Shown here: piece after piece, positions 1 to 5,386 of the stretch | Position numbering within the stretch: the first letter of the stretch is position 1 | How the letters are laid out: every line of letters starts with the position of its first letter | Source of the DNA: an uncultured Candidatus Melainabacteria bacterium | Lineage (GTDB): Bacteria; Cyanobacteriota; Vampirovibrionia; Gastranaerophilales; Gastranaerophilaceae | NCBI GenBank assembly: GCA_934675695.1 | Contig: CAKURN010000117.1 | Span: forward strand, 1-5,386 | Direction of reading: 5' to 3' | Length of the DNA: 5,386 nucleotides | Notes under the pieces: model-generated | Told to the model about the DNA's origin: nothing | The model's database searches: none | The model's input: the letters and a program-made list of their open reading frames with translations, nothing else | Position numbers and translations under genes: made by a program

Positions 1-2327
1 GTTACAACGTTTGCCCAAATGATGCAATTTCTATGATAGAAAATGAAGAAGGGTTCAAAGAACCTTTTGTTGATAAAGAAAAATGCAAAAATTGTTCTTT
101 GTGTTTAAAAGTTTGTCCTATTAAAAACCCAAAATACGAAAACTCCAAAACCCCACAAACCCACGCTTATATGGCAGATGACAAAACGAGAGAAAAATCT
201 TCTTCAGGGGGGGCTTTTTTTGTTATTGCAAAATATTTTATTGAAAATAACGCTTATGTTTCAGGAGCAGTTTGGAAAGATGATTATAGCGTTGAACATA
301 TTGTATCAAACAAAATAGAAGACATAGAAAAAATGCGAGGTTCAAAATACCTCCAAAGCACGATTGGTACGACTTACAAAAAAATACAAAAATTACTAAA
401 CGCAAATGAAAAAGTTTTGTTTACAGGTACACCCTGTCAAATTGCAGGATTGAAAAATTTTCTTTCAAAAGACTACAAAAATCTTTTTTGTATAGATTTA
501 ATCTGCCATGGCACTCCCAGTCCAAAAGTCTTTAAAAAATACATAAAAGAAGAAGTGTTGACTTTAAAAGATGAAAAATGGGCAAATACAAATTTTAGAG
601 ATGGAAATTTGTTGCCTATTGTTATTACGACGATAACAAACAGAAAAAAATACTCAAAAGAAGCCAATTTGGATACTTTTATGAGTGCTTTTTTAAAGAA
701 TTTGTGTTTAGGGGATTCTTGTTACGATTGTTATTTTAACAAAATTCCTCGCCAAGGTGATATTACGATAGGTGATTTTTGGGCTATAAGATATGATGAA
801 AATTTAAAAAAGAAATTTGACGACAACAAAGGCACTTCTTTGGTTTTGATTAACAATGAAAAAGGCAAAATTCTTTCAAAAATTTTATCAAAAAATAAAA
901 AAATATTTTCAAAAGTCAACAAAGAAAAAGCATTCAAAGGAAACCTGAACCTTACTTCTTCTTCTGTTGCTCATAAAAATAGAGCAAAGTTTTTTGAAAT
1001 TTTAGATAAAACAACTCTAAAAGAAAATGTTGAAAAAAATCTCTTAAATAAATGTGACTGCATGATACTGAATTTCTGGGCTTGTGTGAATTATGGGGCG
1101 ATTTTGACGTGTTTTGGTTTACAGTGTTTGGTTGAAGAATTAGGCTATGAAACAAAAGTAATCAATTATCTTCCAAAAGCGAAAGCAAAAAAAATCTTTA
1201 AAGGAAGTTTTTGCGAAAAATTTGCAAACGAAAATCTTAATTTAACAAAAAGAATAAATTCTATAGATGATTTTATTGCCTTAAACGACGATGCCCATAC
1301 GTTCATTACTGGCTCTGATCAAATATTTAATCCTGAAATTTTAAAAACTCATCATCTTAATGCGTCAAATTGGGTGTTTTTGTTGGATTTTGTCAAAAGC
1401 AACAAAAGAAAAATCTCTTATAGTGCAAGTTTTGGCTATGAAAATTTTACAGGCGATATTTACAATAAAATGCATTTTTCAAACAAACTCAGCCAGTTTA
1501 GTGATATTTCCGTTAGAGAAGATACGGCACAAAACATACTAAAAGAACTGGAAATAGAAAACAGTGAACAGTTGATTGATGGTGCATTTCATATTCCGTC
1601 TGAGTGGCTTAATCGTGTAACAACCCTTGAAACAGAAAAATACATAGGTTGTTTTATGCTTTCTTATTTTAGAGAAAAAGTTTGGTTTAAAAATTGGCTT
1701 AAAAATTTAGAAGACGAATTTAATTTACCGATAAAAATACTGGATTTCGATCCCAAAACTCCTGTTGAAACTTGGCTTTCTTTTATAAAAAATTCTGAAA
1801 TTCTTGTGACTGATTCATACCATGGTTGTTTGTTTTCTGTGATTTTTAATGTAGCATTTTTGCAAATCGAAAACGCTAAAACGCAAAGCCGCTTCGATTC
1901 TTTTTATCGACAAATTGAAATTGACTATCATTCGATAAATGAATTTAATTTTAATGAAACAAATCCAAAAGAACTAATCAAACAATTTGATTGGGAAAAA
2001 ATAAACAAAAACATAGAAAACAATGTCCAAAAATCAAAACTTTGGCTCAAAAATGCACTGTTAAAGCAGCCAAAAGAAAACAAACAAAACGATATGTTGA
2101 ATTATTTGGAAATTGAAATTCAAAAGCAAAAACAAGAAACCGACCTTGCTATTACTTTGTTGTTTAATAATAGACATATATATCTAAAATACAATTTGTT
2201 GAATGCTTTTGAAAGATTTCTCTTTGGTTCAATCAAGAAAAAATGCCAAGCGAAAAAACGCAAATACAAAAAATTGATTAAAACTCTAGAAAATTTCAAA
2301 AAAGAAAAGAAATATGGACTTAAATAA
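1..2327 (+). CDS. Fe-S/FrhB-like oxidoreductase fused to polysaccharide pyruvyl transferase (5' partial)
   Basis: Residues are counted from the Met codon at nt 33, but the frame is open to the window edge. It reads YNVCP before that Met, the end of a first CxxCxxCxxxCP cluster, so the true start lies outside. A second cluster follows (C18, C21, C24, C28). Next is a coenzyme F420 hydrogenase beta-subunit-like domain (about 45-325): SSSGG at 56-60, GTPCQIAGL around C135, C158-H-G, and C225/C230/C233 before GDITIGDFW. A polysaccharide pyruvyl transferase domain follows (about 343-650): NYGA at 353-356, GSDQIFNP at 427-434, SVRE at 493-496, VTDSYHG at 592-598. The usual Asp-Pro after the SVRE block reads Asp-Gly (516-517). 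The tail (685-764) is Lys-rich and probably helical. Known for the families: FrhB-like proteins are flavin/Fe-S oxidoreductases, and pyruvyl transferases add a pyruvate ketal from PEP to a sugar. Inferred role: modification of surface polysaccharide; the redox substrate is unknown. The name need not imply F420 use. Certain as a fusion, less so in exact reaction. Confidence 0.9.
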   Translation, partial: YNVCPNDAISMIENEEGFKEPFVDKEKCKNCSLCLKVCPIKNPKYENSKTPQTHAYMADDKTREKSSSGGAFFVIAKYFIENNAYVSGAVWKDDYSVEHIVSNKIEDIEKMRGSKYLQSTIGTTYKKIQKLLNANEKVLFTGTPCQIAGLKNFLSKDYKNLFCIDLICHGTPSPKVFKKYIKEEVLTLKDEKWANTNFRDGNLLPIVITTITNRKKYSKEANLDTFMSAFLKNLCLGDSCYDCYFNKIPRQGDITIGDFWAIRYDENLKKKFDDNKGTSLVLINNEKGKILSKILSKNKKIFSKVNKEKAFKGNLNLTSSSVAHKNRAKFFEILDKTTLKENVEKNLLNKCDCMILNFWACVNYGAILTCFGLQCLVEELGYETKVINYLPKAKAKKIFKGSFCEKFANENLNLTKRINSIDDFIALNDDAHTFITGSDQIFNPEILKTHHLNASNWVFLLDFVKSNKRKISYSASFGYENFTGDIYNKMHFSNKLSQFSDISVREDTAQNILKELEIENSEQLIDGAFHIPSEWLNRVTTLETEKYIGCFMLSYFREKVWFKNWLKNLEDEFNLPIKILDFDPKTPVETWLSFIKNSEILVTDSYHGCLFSVIFNVAFLQIENAKTQSRFDSFYRQIEIDYHSINEFNFNETNPKELIKQFDWEKINKNIENNVQKSKLWLKNALLKQPKENKQNDMLNYLEIEIQKQKQETDLAITLLFNNRHIYLKYNLLNAFERFLFGSIKKKCQAKKRKYKKLIKTLENFKKEKKYGLK

Positions 2328-2335
2328 AAAGAGGT
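2328..2335 (+). promoter_or_regulatory. Ribosome binding site of the hexose-phosphate mutase gene
   Basis: AAAGAGGT sits five bases before the ATG at 2340, directly after the stop codon of the upstream gene (TAA at 2325-2327). The 12-base gap leaves no room for a promoter or terminator, so the two genes are read as one transcript with independent re-initiation. Confidence 0.75.
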
Positions 2336-2339
2336 AAAT

Positions 2340-3716
2340 ATGCAAAAAACTGAAATAAAATTTGGAACAGACGGATTTCGAGGAATAATCGCAAAAGAAT
2401 TTACTTTTGAAACAGTAGAAAGAATAATAAAAGCAATTATTTTATACATCAAAAGCCAAAACTCAAACAAAAACACAATCATAATAGGTTATGACCCTAG
2501 ATTTATGGCGGTTGATTTTGCAGAATTTTCGGCAGAAATCTTTAAAAACCATGGTTTTAATGTAGTTTTGTCTTCAAAAGTTGTTCCAACGCCAATTGTT
2601 GCATACAATGCAAAATTCTACCCTGATTCCGTTGGTGCAATAATGCTAACCGCCTCTCACAACCCAAAAGAATACCAAGGAATAAAATTCATTCCGCCTT
2701 ATGCGGGCCCTGCAACGAAAGAAATAACAGACGAGATTTTAAAATATGTAGATAAAGAAACAACACTAACTTTTGATGGCAAAATCACAAAAGCTGAACT
2801 GGATTTTGAATACATAAAACACTTAGAAACACTGATTGATTTTGACCAAATACAAAAAAATCCTCCAAAAATCATCTATGACGGGCTGTTTTCTTCTTCT
2901 ATCGGTTATTTTGATAAAATTTTAGACAAACACAAAATTCCATACAAATCTTTCAACATGTTTCATTCTTCTGACTTTGGGGGAGGTTTGCCTGAACCCA
3001 AACCAAAATTTATGCACTACAAAGAACAAGGCTACATCACTGTTGCAAACGATGGTGACGCCGATAGATACGGTGTGATTGATGAAGAAGGGAATTACAT
3101 AAGCCCAAACATCATAATGGCATTGTTGTTGAAGTATTTATATGAAAAAAACAAAAGAGGCTATATGATAAAAACCGTTGGAGTGTCTAATATTGTTGAT
3201 GTTGTTGCCAAAAAATTGGGTATTGAAACAATCACGACTCCTGTGGGCTTTAAATGGTTGTCAGAAAAAATGCGAGAAAACAAAACAATTCTAGCAGGAG
3301 AAGATTCAGGAGGATTGTCCGTTAACGAACATATTCCTGAAAAAGACGGTTTGCTTGCAAATTTGTTGATTATTGAAATGTTAGCTTCAAAAAGAAAAAC
3401 TCTAAACAAACTGACAAAAGAATTGAAAGACTTTGCATCTTGTGAATTTTATACAGATAGAATAGATGTCAAATTGAATACACAAGAGCAAACGCAAAAA
3501 CTTATTGAAAAATTTAATAGTTTTTCTGATATTGCAGAATTTAATATAAAAGAAAAATTGACAATAGACGGCACAAAACTCTTTCTAGACAACGGTTTAA
3601 CTTCTTTGTTGATTAGAAAAAGCGGAACAGAGCCGTTGTTGAGATTTTATATAGAATCTGACAATATCAACAAACTAAACAAAATAAAAGACTTTGTTCA
3701 AAAAAATTCAAACTAA
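2340..3716 (+). CDS. Phosphoglucomutase/phosphomannomutase (alpha-D-phosphohexomutase family)
   Basis: This 458-residue protein interconverts hexose 6-phosphate and hexose 1-phosphate (glucose and/or mannose) in the cytosol, feeding nucleotide-sugar synthesis. All four family motifs are present. TASHNP is at 104-109, with S106 as the phosphoserine. The metal-binding loop DGDADR is at 238-243, the sugar-binding loop GEDSGG at 320-325, and the phosphate-binding loop RKSGTEP at 426-432. The N-terminal IKFGTDGFRG block is typical of the bacterial type common in Cyanobacteria and related groups. Length is normal and no motif is damaged. The ATG is supported by a good ribosome binding site. The gene lies 12 bases after the pyruvyl transferase fusion gene, which fits a surface-glycan operon. 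Glucose versus mannose preference cannot be read from sequence. Phosphoglucosamine mutase (GlmM) is a less likely alternative, because GlmM loops usually read GEQSGH rather than GEDSGG. Confidence 0.93.
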   Translation: MQKTEIKFGTDGFRGIIAKEFTFETVERIIKAIILYIKSQNSNKNTIIIGYDPRFMAVDFAEFSAEIFKNHGFNVVLSSKVVPTPIVAYNAKFYPDSVGAIMLTASHNPKEYQGIKFIPPYAGPATKEITDEILKYVDKETTLTFDGKITKAELDFEYIKHLETLIDFDQIQKNPPKIIYDGLFSSSIGYFDKILDKHKIPYKSFNMFHSSDFGGGLPEPKPKFMHYKEQGYITVANDGDADRYGVIDEEGNYISPNIIMALLLKYLYEKNKRGYMIKTVGVSNIVDVVAKKLGIETITTPVGFKWLSEKMRENKTILAGEDSGGLSVNEHIPEKDGLLANLLIIEMLASKRKTLNKLTKELKDFASCEFYTDRIDVKLNTQEQTQKLIEKFNSFSDIAEFNIKEKLTIDGTKLFLDNGLTSLLIRKSGTEPLLRFYIESDNINKLNKIKDFVQKNSN

Positions 3717-3718
3717 AG

Positions 3719-4438
3719 TTATTTTATTTTGAAAGCAACGTTTGCAACAGCGGTAACTTTTTTGTCTATTGAAGAAGTATCGTTGATGCCGCCATCTGAA
3801 ACATCGGTAGAATCAACCGATGTTATTTGGTAAACGCCCATTCTAACAGATTTTACTTTGCCAACAGAACTTCCTGTCGGTTTTAGCATTGATATTGCAC
3901 GATTTTTTGCGTCTGTTGCAGCTTTTTCAAGCAATTTTACTTTCAAATCGCCAATTTTTGAATATTGATAATTTACATCCCAAACGTTTATGTCTATACC
4001 TTGGTTAATCAAACTTGCAATATCAGTCGAAACTTCTTTAATCAATTGAACATCAGTGCTTCTGGCTGACATTGGCTGATGCATGTTGTAAAAATCAACA
4101 ACACCTGTATCTATACCTTTTGAATCTCTTTTGTATGTATAAAAACCGTTTGTGGTTTTAATTTCTATATCGGTTAGTTTTTTATTTGCCAAATATTTTT
4201 TAACTTCAGAAATTTGTCCTTGCATAACTTTGTGTGCAAGCTGTTTGTTTGGAGCTTTTACATTTATTTCAAAATTTATTGTGCCGGAATCAGATTTTAC
4301 TATTTCATAAGCTGAACCTGTTGTTGTAATTACATCTTGTGAAATTGAAGAAGAAATAACTTTAACAGAAATCAAAATCGCAAAAGTAACAATGACACCG
4401 GTTAAGATTACTTGTAATTTTTCAACTTTTTCTAGCAT
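3719..4438 (-). CDS. SIMPL domain (DUF541) membrane-anchored protein
   Basis: The protein has 239 residues when started at the ATG at 4438, which has GGAGG five bases upstream. A longer reading from TTG at 4450 would run through that ribosome binding site and is unlikely. Residues 9-29 form one hydrophobic segment preceded by Lys/Glu-rich residues, probably an uncleaved signal anchor, so the rest would lie outside the cytoplasmic membrane. The SIMPL domain covers about 36-239. It opens with a VITTTGSAYE strand and contains the Ala-rich helix around 170-182 (EKAATDAKNRA), followed by GSSVGKV at 189-195. It closes with NDTSSIDKKVTAVANV. The family (E. coli YggE is a member) has no settled biochemical role; YggE has been linked to oxidative-stress tolerance and some members form oligomers. 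The gene is convergent with the mutase, with two bases between the stop codons. It appears monocistronic within this window. Confidence 0.88.
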   Translation of the reverse strand: MLEKVEKLQVILTGVIVTFAILISVKVISSSISQDVITTTGSAYEIVKSDSGTINFEINVKAPNKQLAHKVMQGQISEVKKYLANKKLTDIEIKTTNGFYTYKRDSKGIDTGVVDFYNMHQPMSARSTDVQLIKEVSTDIASLINQGIDINVWDVNYQYSKIGDLKVKLLEKAATDAKNRAISMLKPTGSSVGKVKSVRMGVYQITSVDSTDVSDGGINDTSSIDKKVTAVANVAFKIK

Positions 4439-4443
4439 ATTTT

Positions 4444-4448
4444 CCTCC
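4444..4448 (-). promoter_or_regulatory. Ribosome binding site (GGAGG) fixing the SIMPL gene start
   Basis: On the - strand GGAGG lies five bases before the ATG at 4438. It falls inside the four extra codons that a TTG start at 4450 would add, so it decides the start in favour of 4438. Confidence 0.8.
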
Positions 4449-4571
4449 AAAATTAACTATATTTAAGCTATCACAAATTTTTTATCTATTCAATCAATCA
4501 TACGAATTAGGTTATCGAAATCCGGTGCCAGCAGTGATTTTAGTAAGGAAGAAGTTTTTTTTGGATTTTAT

Positions 4572-4601
4572 TTGTAAAGTTTTGTAACATAAATATATAA
4601 A
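4572..4601 (+). promoter_or_regulatory. Possible sigma-70-type promoter for the 75-aa gene
   Basis: TTGTAA at 4572-4577 and TATAAA at 4596-4601 are separated by 18 bases. This would start transcription near 4608 and give a leader of about 60 bases that includes the AT-only repeats. In sequence this AT-rich such boxes arise by chance, and other pairings are possible, for example TTGAAA at 4603-4608 with a poorly spaced -10. Confidence 0.3.
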
Positions 4602-4615
4602 ATTGAAATAATGGA

Positions 4616-4640
4616 TATATAAATGTTTTTATATAAATGT
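4616..4640. repeat. AT-only direct and inverted repeat in the leader of the 75-aa gene
   Basis: TATATAAATGT occurs twice, at 4616-4626 and 4630-4640, with a 14-base period. The first copy's TATATAAA (4616-4623) also forms a perfect 8-bp inverted repeat with TTTATATA (4628-4635) around a four-base loop. It could be an operator or a weak RNA hairpin, or simply low-complexity sequence. Confidence 0.5.
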
Positions 4641-4654
4641 AAGCGAAATAAAAA

Positions 4655-4659
4655 AGAGG
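4655..4659 (+). promoter_or_regulatory. Ribosome binding site fixing the start of the 75-aa gene
   Basis: AGAGG lies eight bases before the ATG at 4668. An upstream in-frame ATG at 4623 has no purine-rich site before it and would add 15 Lys-rich residues that are the translation of this binding site and its surroundings. Confidence 0.75.
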
Positions 4660-4667
4660 TCTTAAAA

Positions 4668-4895
4668 ATGGCAGCTAATACAATGGTTTTAGATAGCAGA
4701 ATAAGTACAATAATGTTAAACTTGAATATCACATCAAACACTTCTATGATTATCAACCAATATACAACTTCTGCTAACGAAATAAACAAAATCCAATCTC
4801 AAGGTGCTAAAAAAACATACAGAAGTTTAAGACAAACTTTGAAAGAAAGCTACCTAACAGGTGCTGTTGCTTACGGAAACAACTTTATTATGTAA
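4668..4895 (+). CDS. 75-residue protein of unknown function
   Basis: I do not recognise this protein. It starts at the ATG at 4668, chosen by AGAGG eight bases upstream, and not at 4623. The N-terminal half (to about residue 37) is rich in Ser, Thr, Asn and Ile/Met (for example NLNITSNTSMIINQYTTS). The second half is basic and probably helical (INKIQSQGAKKTYRSLRQTL, then KESYLTG) and ends in AVAYGNNFIM. There is no signal peptide, membrane segment, cysteine or metal-binding motif. It stands alone: divergent from the SIMPL gene, convergent with ftsZ, and followed by a hairpin terminator 33 bases after its stop. A clear ribosome binding site and its own terminator argue for a real expressed gene. 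A cytosolic small structural or nucleic-acid-binding protein is possible, but nothing in the sequence proves it. Confidence 0.7.
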   Translation: MAANTMVLDSRISTIMLNLNITSNTSMIINQYTTSANEINKIQSQGAKKTYRSLRQTLKESYLTGAVAYGNNFIM

Positions 4896-4928
4896 TTGAT
4901 TAGTTATCGTTTAATAATCAAAAATTTA

Positions 4929-4952
4929 AAAGCTCACCAATCGGTGAGCTTT
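4929..4952. terminator. Bidirectional intrinsic terminator between the 75-aa gene and ftsZ
   Basis: AAAGCTCACC (4929-4938) pairs perfectly with GGTGAGCTTT (4943-4952) around the four-base loop AATC, giving a 10-bp stem. On the - strand the stem is followed by a T-rich stretch (TTTTAAATTTTT), placing a good terminator about 20 bases after the ftsZ stop codon. On the + strand the T tract is short (CTTTGTGGTTTA), so it would end the 75-aa transcript less efficiently. Confidence 0.85.
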
Positions 4953-4972
4953 GTGGTTTATATTAAATTTTC

Positions 4973-5386
4973 TTAGCCTAGTCTGTTTCTTGGATTTAAA
5001 AATTCAGGAATATTCAAACCGTCATCAGAAGATGTAGAAGGCATTGGAGCTGATTCTTTCTTTTCTGTTTTTGGTTGAGGATTGAATGAGAATGATGGAG
5101 TTTCACCGGCATTAAATCCTGAAGATGTAAAGCTATCGAACAATCCCGGAGTGTAAACTTGTTGTTTGTTGTTGTTTGCAGGAGCAACGATTTCGCCGTT
5201 TTTCAATTCAAAACCTGTTGCAATGATTGTGATTTGAATATCACCTTGCAAACTGTCATCTACAACAGCACCAAAGATTACATCAGCATCGTCTGCAACA
5301 GCATCGTGGATAACGTTTGCTGCTTCGTTAACTTCAAACAATGTCATATCAGGACCACCTGTAACGTTCATAATGATACCTGTTGC
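4973..5386 (-). CDS. ftsZ: Cell division protein FtsZ, C-terminal part (5' partial)
   Basis: FtsZ is the tubulin-like GTPase that polymerises into the division ring at mid-cell. Only the last 137 residues are in the window; the frame is open at the right edge, so the gene starts beyond it. The N-terminal GTP-binding domain is not visible. The C-terminal domain begins with NVTGGPDMTLFEVNEAA (residues 7-23 of the visible part) and continues through VIFGAVVDDSLQGDIQITII to ATGFE (56-60). Then comes a disordered linker of about 60 residues rich in Asn, Gln, Ser, Pro and Lys. It ends in the conserved tail peptide GLNIPEFL (123-130), which in other bacteria binds FtsA, SepF, ZipA and similar partners, followed by a short basic end, NPRNRLG. 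The Met at 5371 lies inside the conserved domain and is not the start. A terminator about 20 bases after the stop makes ftsZ the last gene of its transcript. Confidence 0.96.
   Translation of the reverse strand, partial: ATGIIMNVTGGPDMTLFEVNEAANVIHDAVADDADVIFGAVVDDSLQGDIQITIIATGFELKNGEIVAPANNNKQQVYTPGLFDSFTSSGFNAGETPSFSFNPQPKTEKKESAPMPSTSSDDGLNIPEFLNPRNRLG

Larger units (their letters stand above)
4439..4667. other. Divergent intergenic region between the SIMPL gene and the 75-aa gene
   Basis: About 230 bases with no convincing gene, carrying the leaders of two divergent genes. It holds the SIMPL ribosome binding site (4444-4448) and a GC-richer island at 4516-4536 (13 of 21 bases G or C). 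It also holds a T8 run at 4555-4562, an AT-only repeat structure at 4616-4640, and the ribosome binding site of the 75-aa gene (4655-4659). On the - strand the SIMPL promoter is not clear: TATAGT at 4456-4461 is a possible -10 box, but no good -35 box stands 16-18 bases before it. I do not recognise a known riboswitch. Confidence 0.6.

Noticed and set aside
33..35. ATG at 33 as the start of the oxidoreductase/pyruvyl transferase gene
   Set aside because: The frame upstream is open and reads YNVCP, the end of a ferredoxin cluster, and the Met lies between the two clusters. The gene begins outside the window.
473..1155. Three - strand open frames of 64-68 codons inside the fusion gene
   Set aside because: Shadows of the fusion gene, with no ribosome binding sites and low-complexity products.
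2120..2482. 120-codon open frame on the - strand across the operon junction
   Set aside because: It lies antisense to two well-supported genes and its Phe/Leu-rich product is what the complement of A-rich coding sequence gives.
3161..3409. 82-codon - strand open frame inside the mutase gene
   Set aside because: It overlaps the DNA coding for the sugar-binding loop of the mutase, whose conservation explains the sequence.
3735..3763. Possible terminator at the 3' end of the mutase (GCAA-CGT-TTGC followed by T6)
   Set aside because: The stem is only four base pairs and the T run is 12 bases away, so it does not meet the pattern of an intrinsic terminator.
4439..4450. TTG at 4450 as the SIMPL gene start
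   Set aside because: It would place the GGAGG ribosome binding site inside the coding sequence; the ATG at 4438 is correctly spaced from it.
4526..4535. GTGCCAGCAG resembling the conserved 16S rRNA 515-region word
   Set aside because: Only ten bases match; the following bases (TGATTTTAG) do not continue as rRNA, and no flanking rRNA sequence is present.
4555..4562. T8 run as a + strand terminator
   Set aside because: There is no stable hairpin directly before it and no + strand gene ends upstream.
4623..4667. Longer version of the 75-aa protein starting at ATG 4623
   Set aside because: There is no ribosome binding site before it, and the extra residues are the translation of the repeat and the AGAGG site.
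4568..4789. 73-codon - strand open frame across the orphan gene start
   Set aside because: Ile/Leu/Tyr-rich product from an AT-rich leader, no ribosome binding site, antisense to a better-supported gene.

Overview
The window is an AT-rich (about one third G+C by eye) bacterial chromosomal segment with five protein-coding genes. Two of them are cut by the window edges. I see no tRNA, rRNA, CRISPR array, insertion sequence or phage gene. The FtsZ C-terminal domain at the right edge contains a 'DDxLQGDIxIT' stretch that, as I recall, resembles cyanobacterial FtsZ. The hexose-phosphate mutase starts with the 'KFGTDGxRGIIAxxFTF' pattern also common in Cyanobacteria. With the low G+C and the anaerobe-type Fe-S/FrhB-like oxidoreductase, this suggests a non-photosynthetic Cyanobacteriota relative (Vampirovibrionia/Gastranaerophilales, host-associated anaerobes). 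An AT-rich Clostridia-like genome is a real alternative, and this placement is inference only.

Left region (1-3716, + strand): a two-gene operon for cell-surface glycan synthesis. The first gene is 5'-truncated. It encodes a ferredoxin-like [4Fe-4S] domain, an FrhB-type oxidoreductase domain and a polysaccharide pyruvyl transferase domain in one chain, ending in a basic, helical tail. Twelve bases later, behind its own ribosome binding site, is a phosphoglucomutase/phosphomannomutase with all four family motifs. The mutase would supply the sugar-1-phosphate from which nucleotide sugars are made. The fusion protein would then modify the growing polysaccharide or its precursor, with pyruvyl transfer plus an unknown redox step.

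Middle region (3719-4438, - strand): a membrane-anchored SIMPL-domain (DUF541) protein, convergent with the mutase and only two bases from it. Upstream is an intergenic region of about 230 bp holding a short GC-rich island, an AT-only repeat structure and a strong ribosome binding site.

Right region (4668-5386): a 75-residue orphan protein on the + strand is convergent with the 3' end of ftsZ on the - strand. A 10-bp GC-containing hairpin lies between them and can end transcription in both directions.

I do not see a recognisable new multi-gene system. The items most worth checking are the 75-aa orphan gene with its structured leader, the redox/pyruvyl-transferase fusion, and a G7-C-T7 tract inside the fusion gene that could make it phase-variable.
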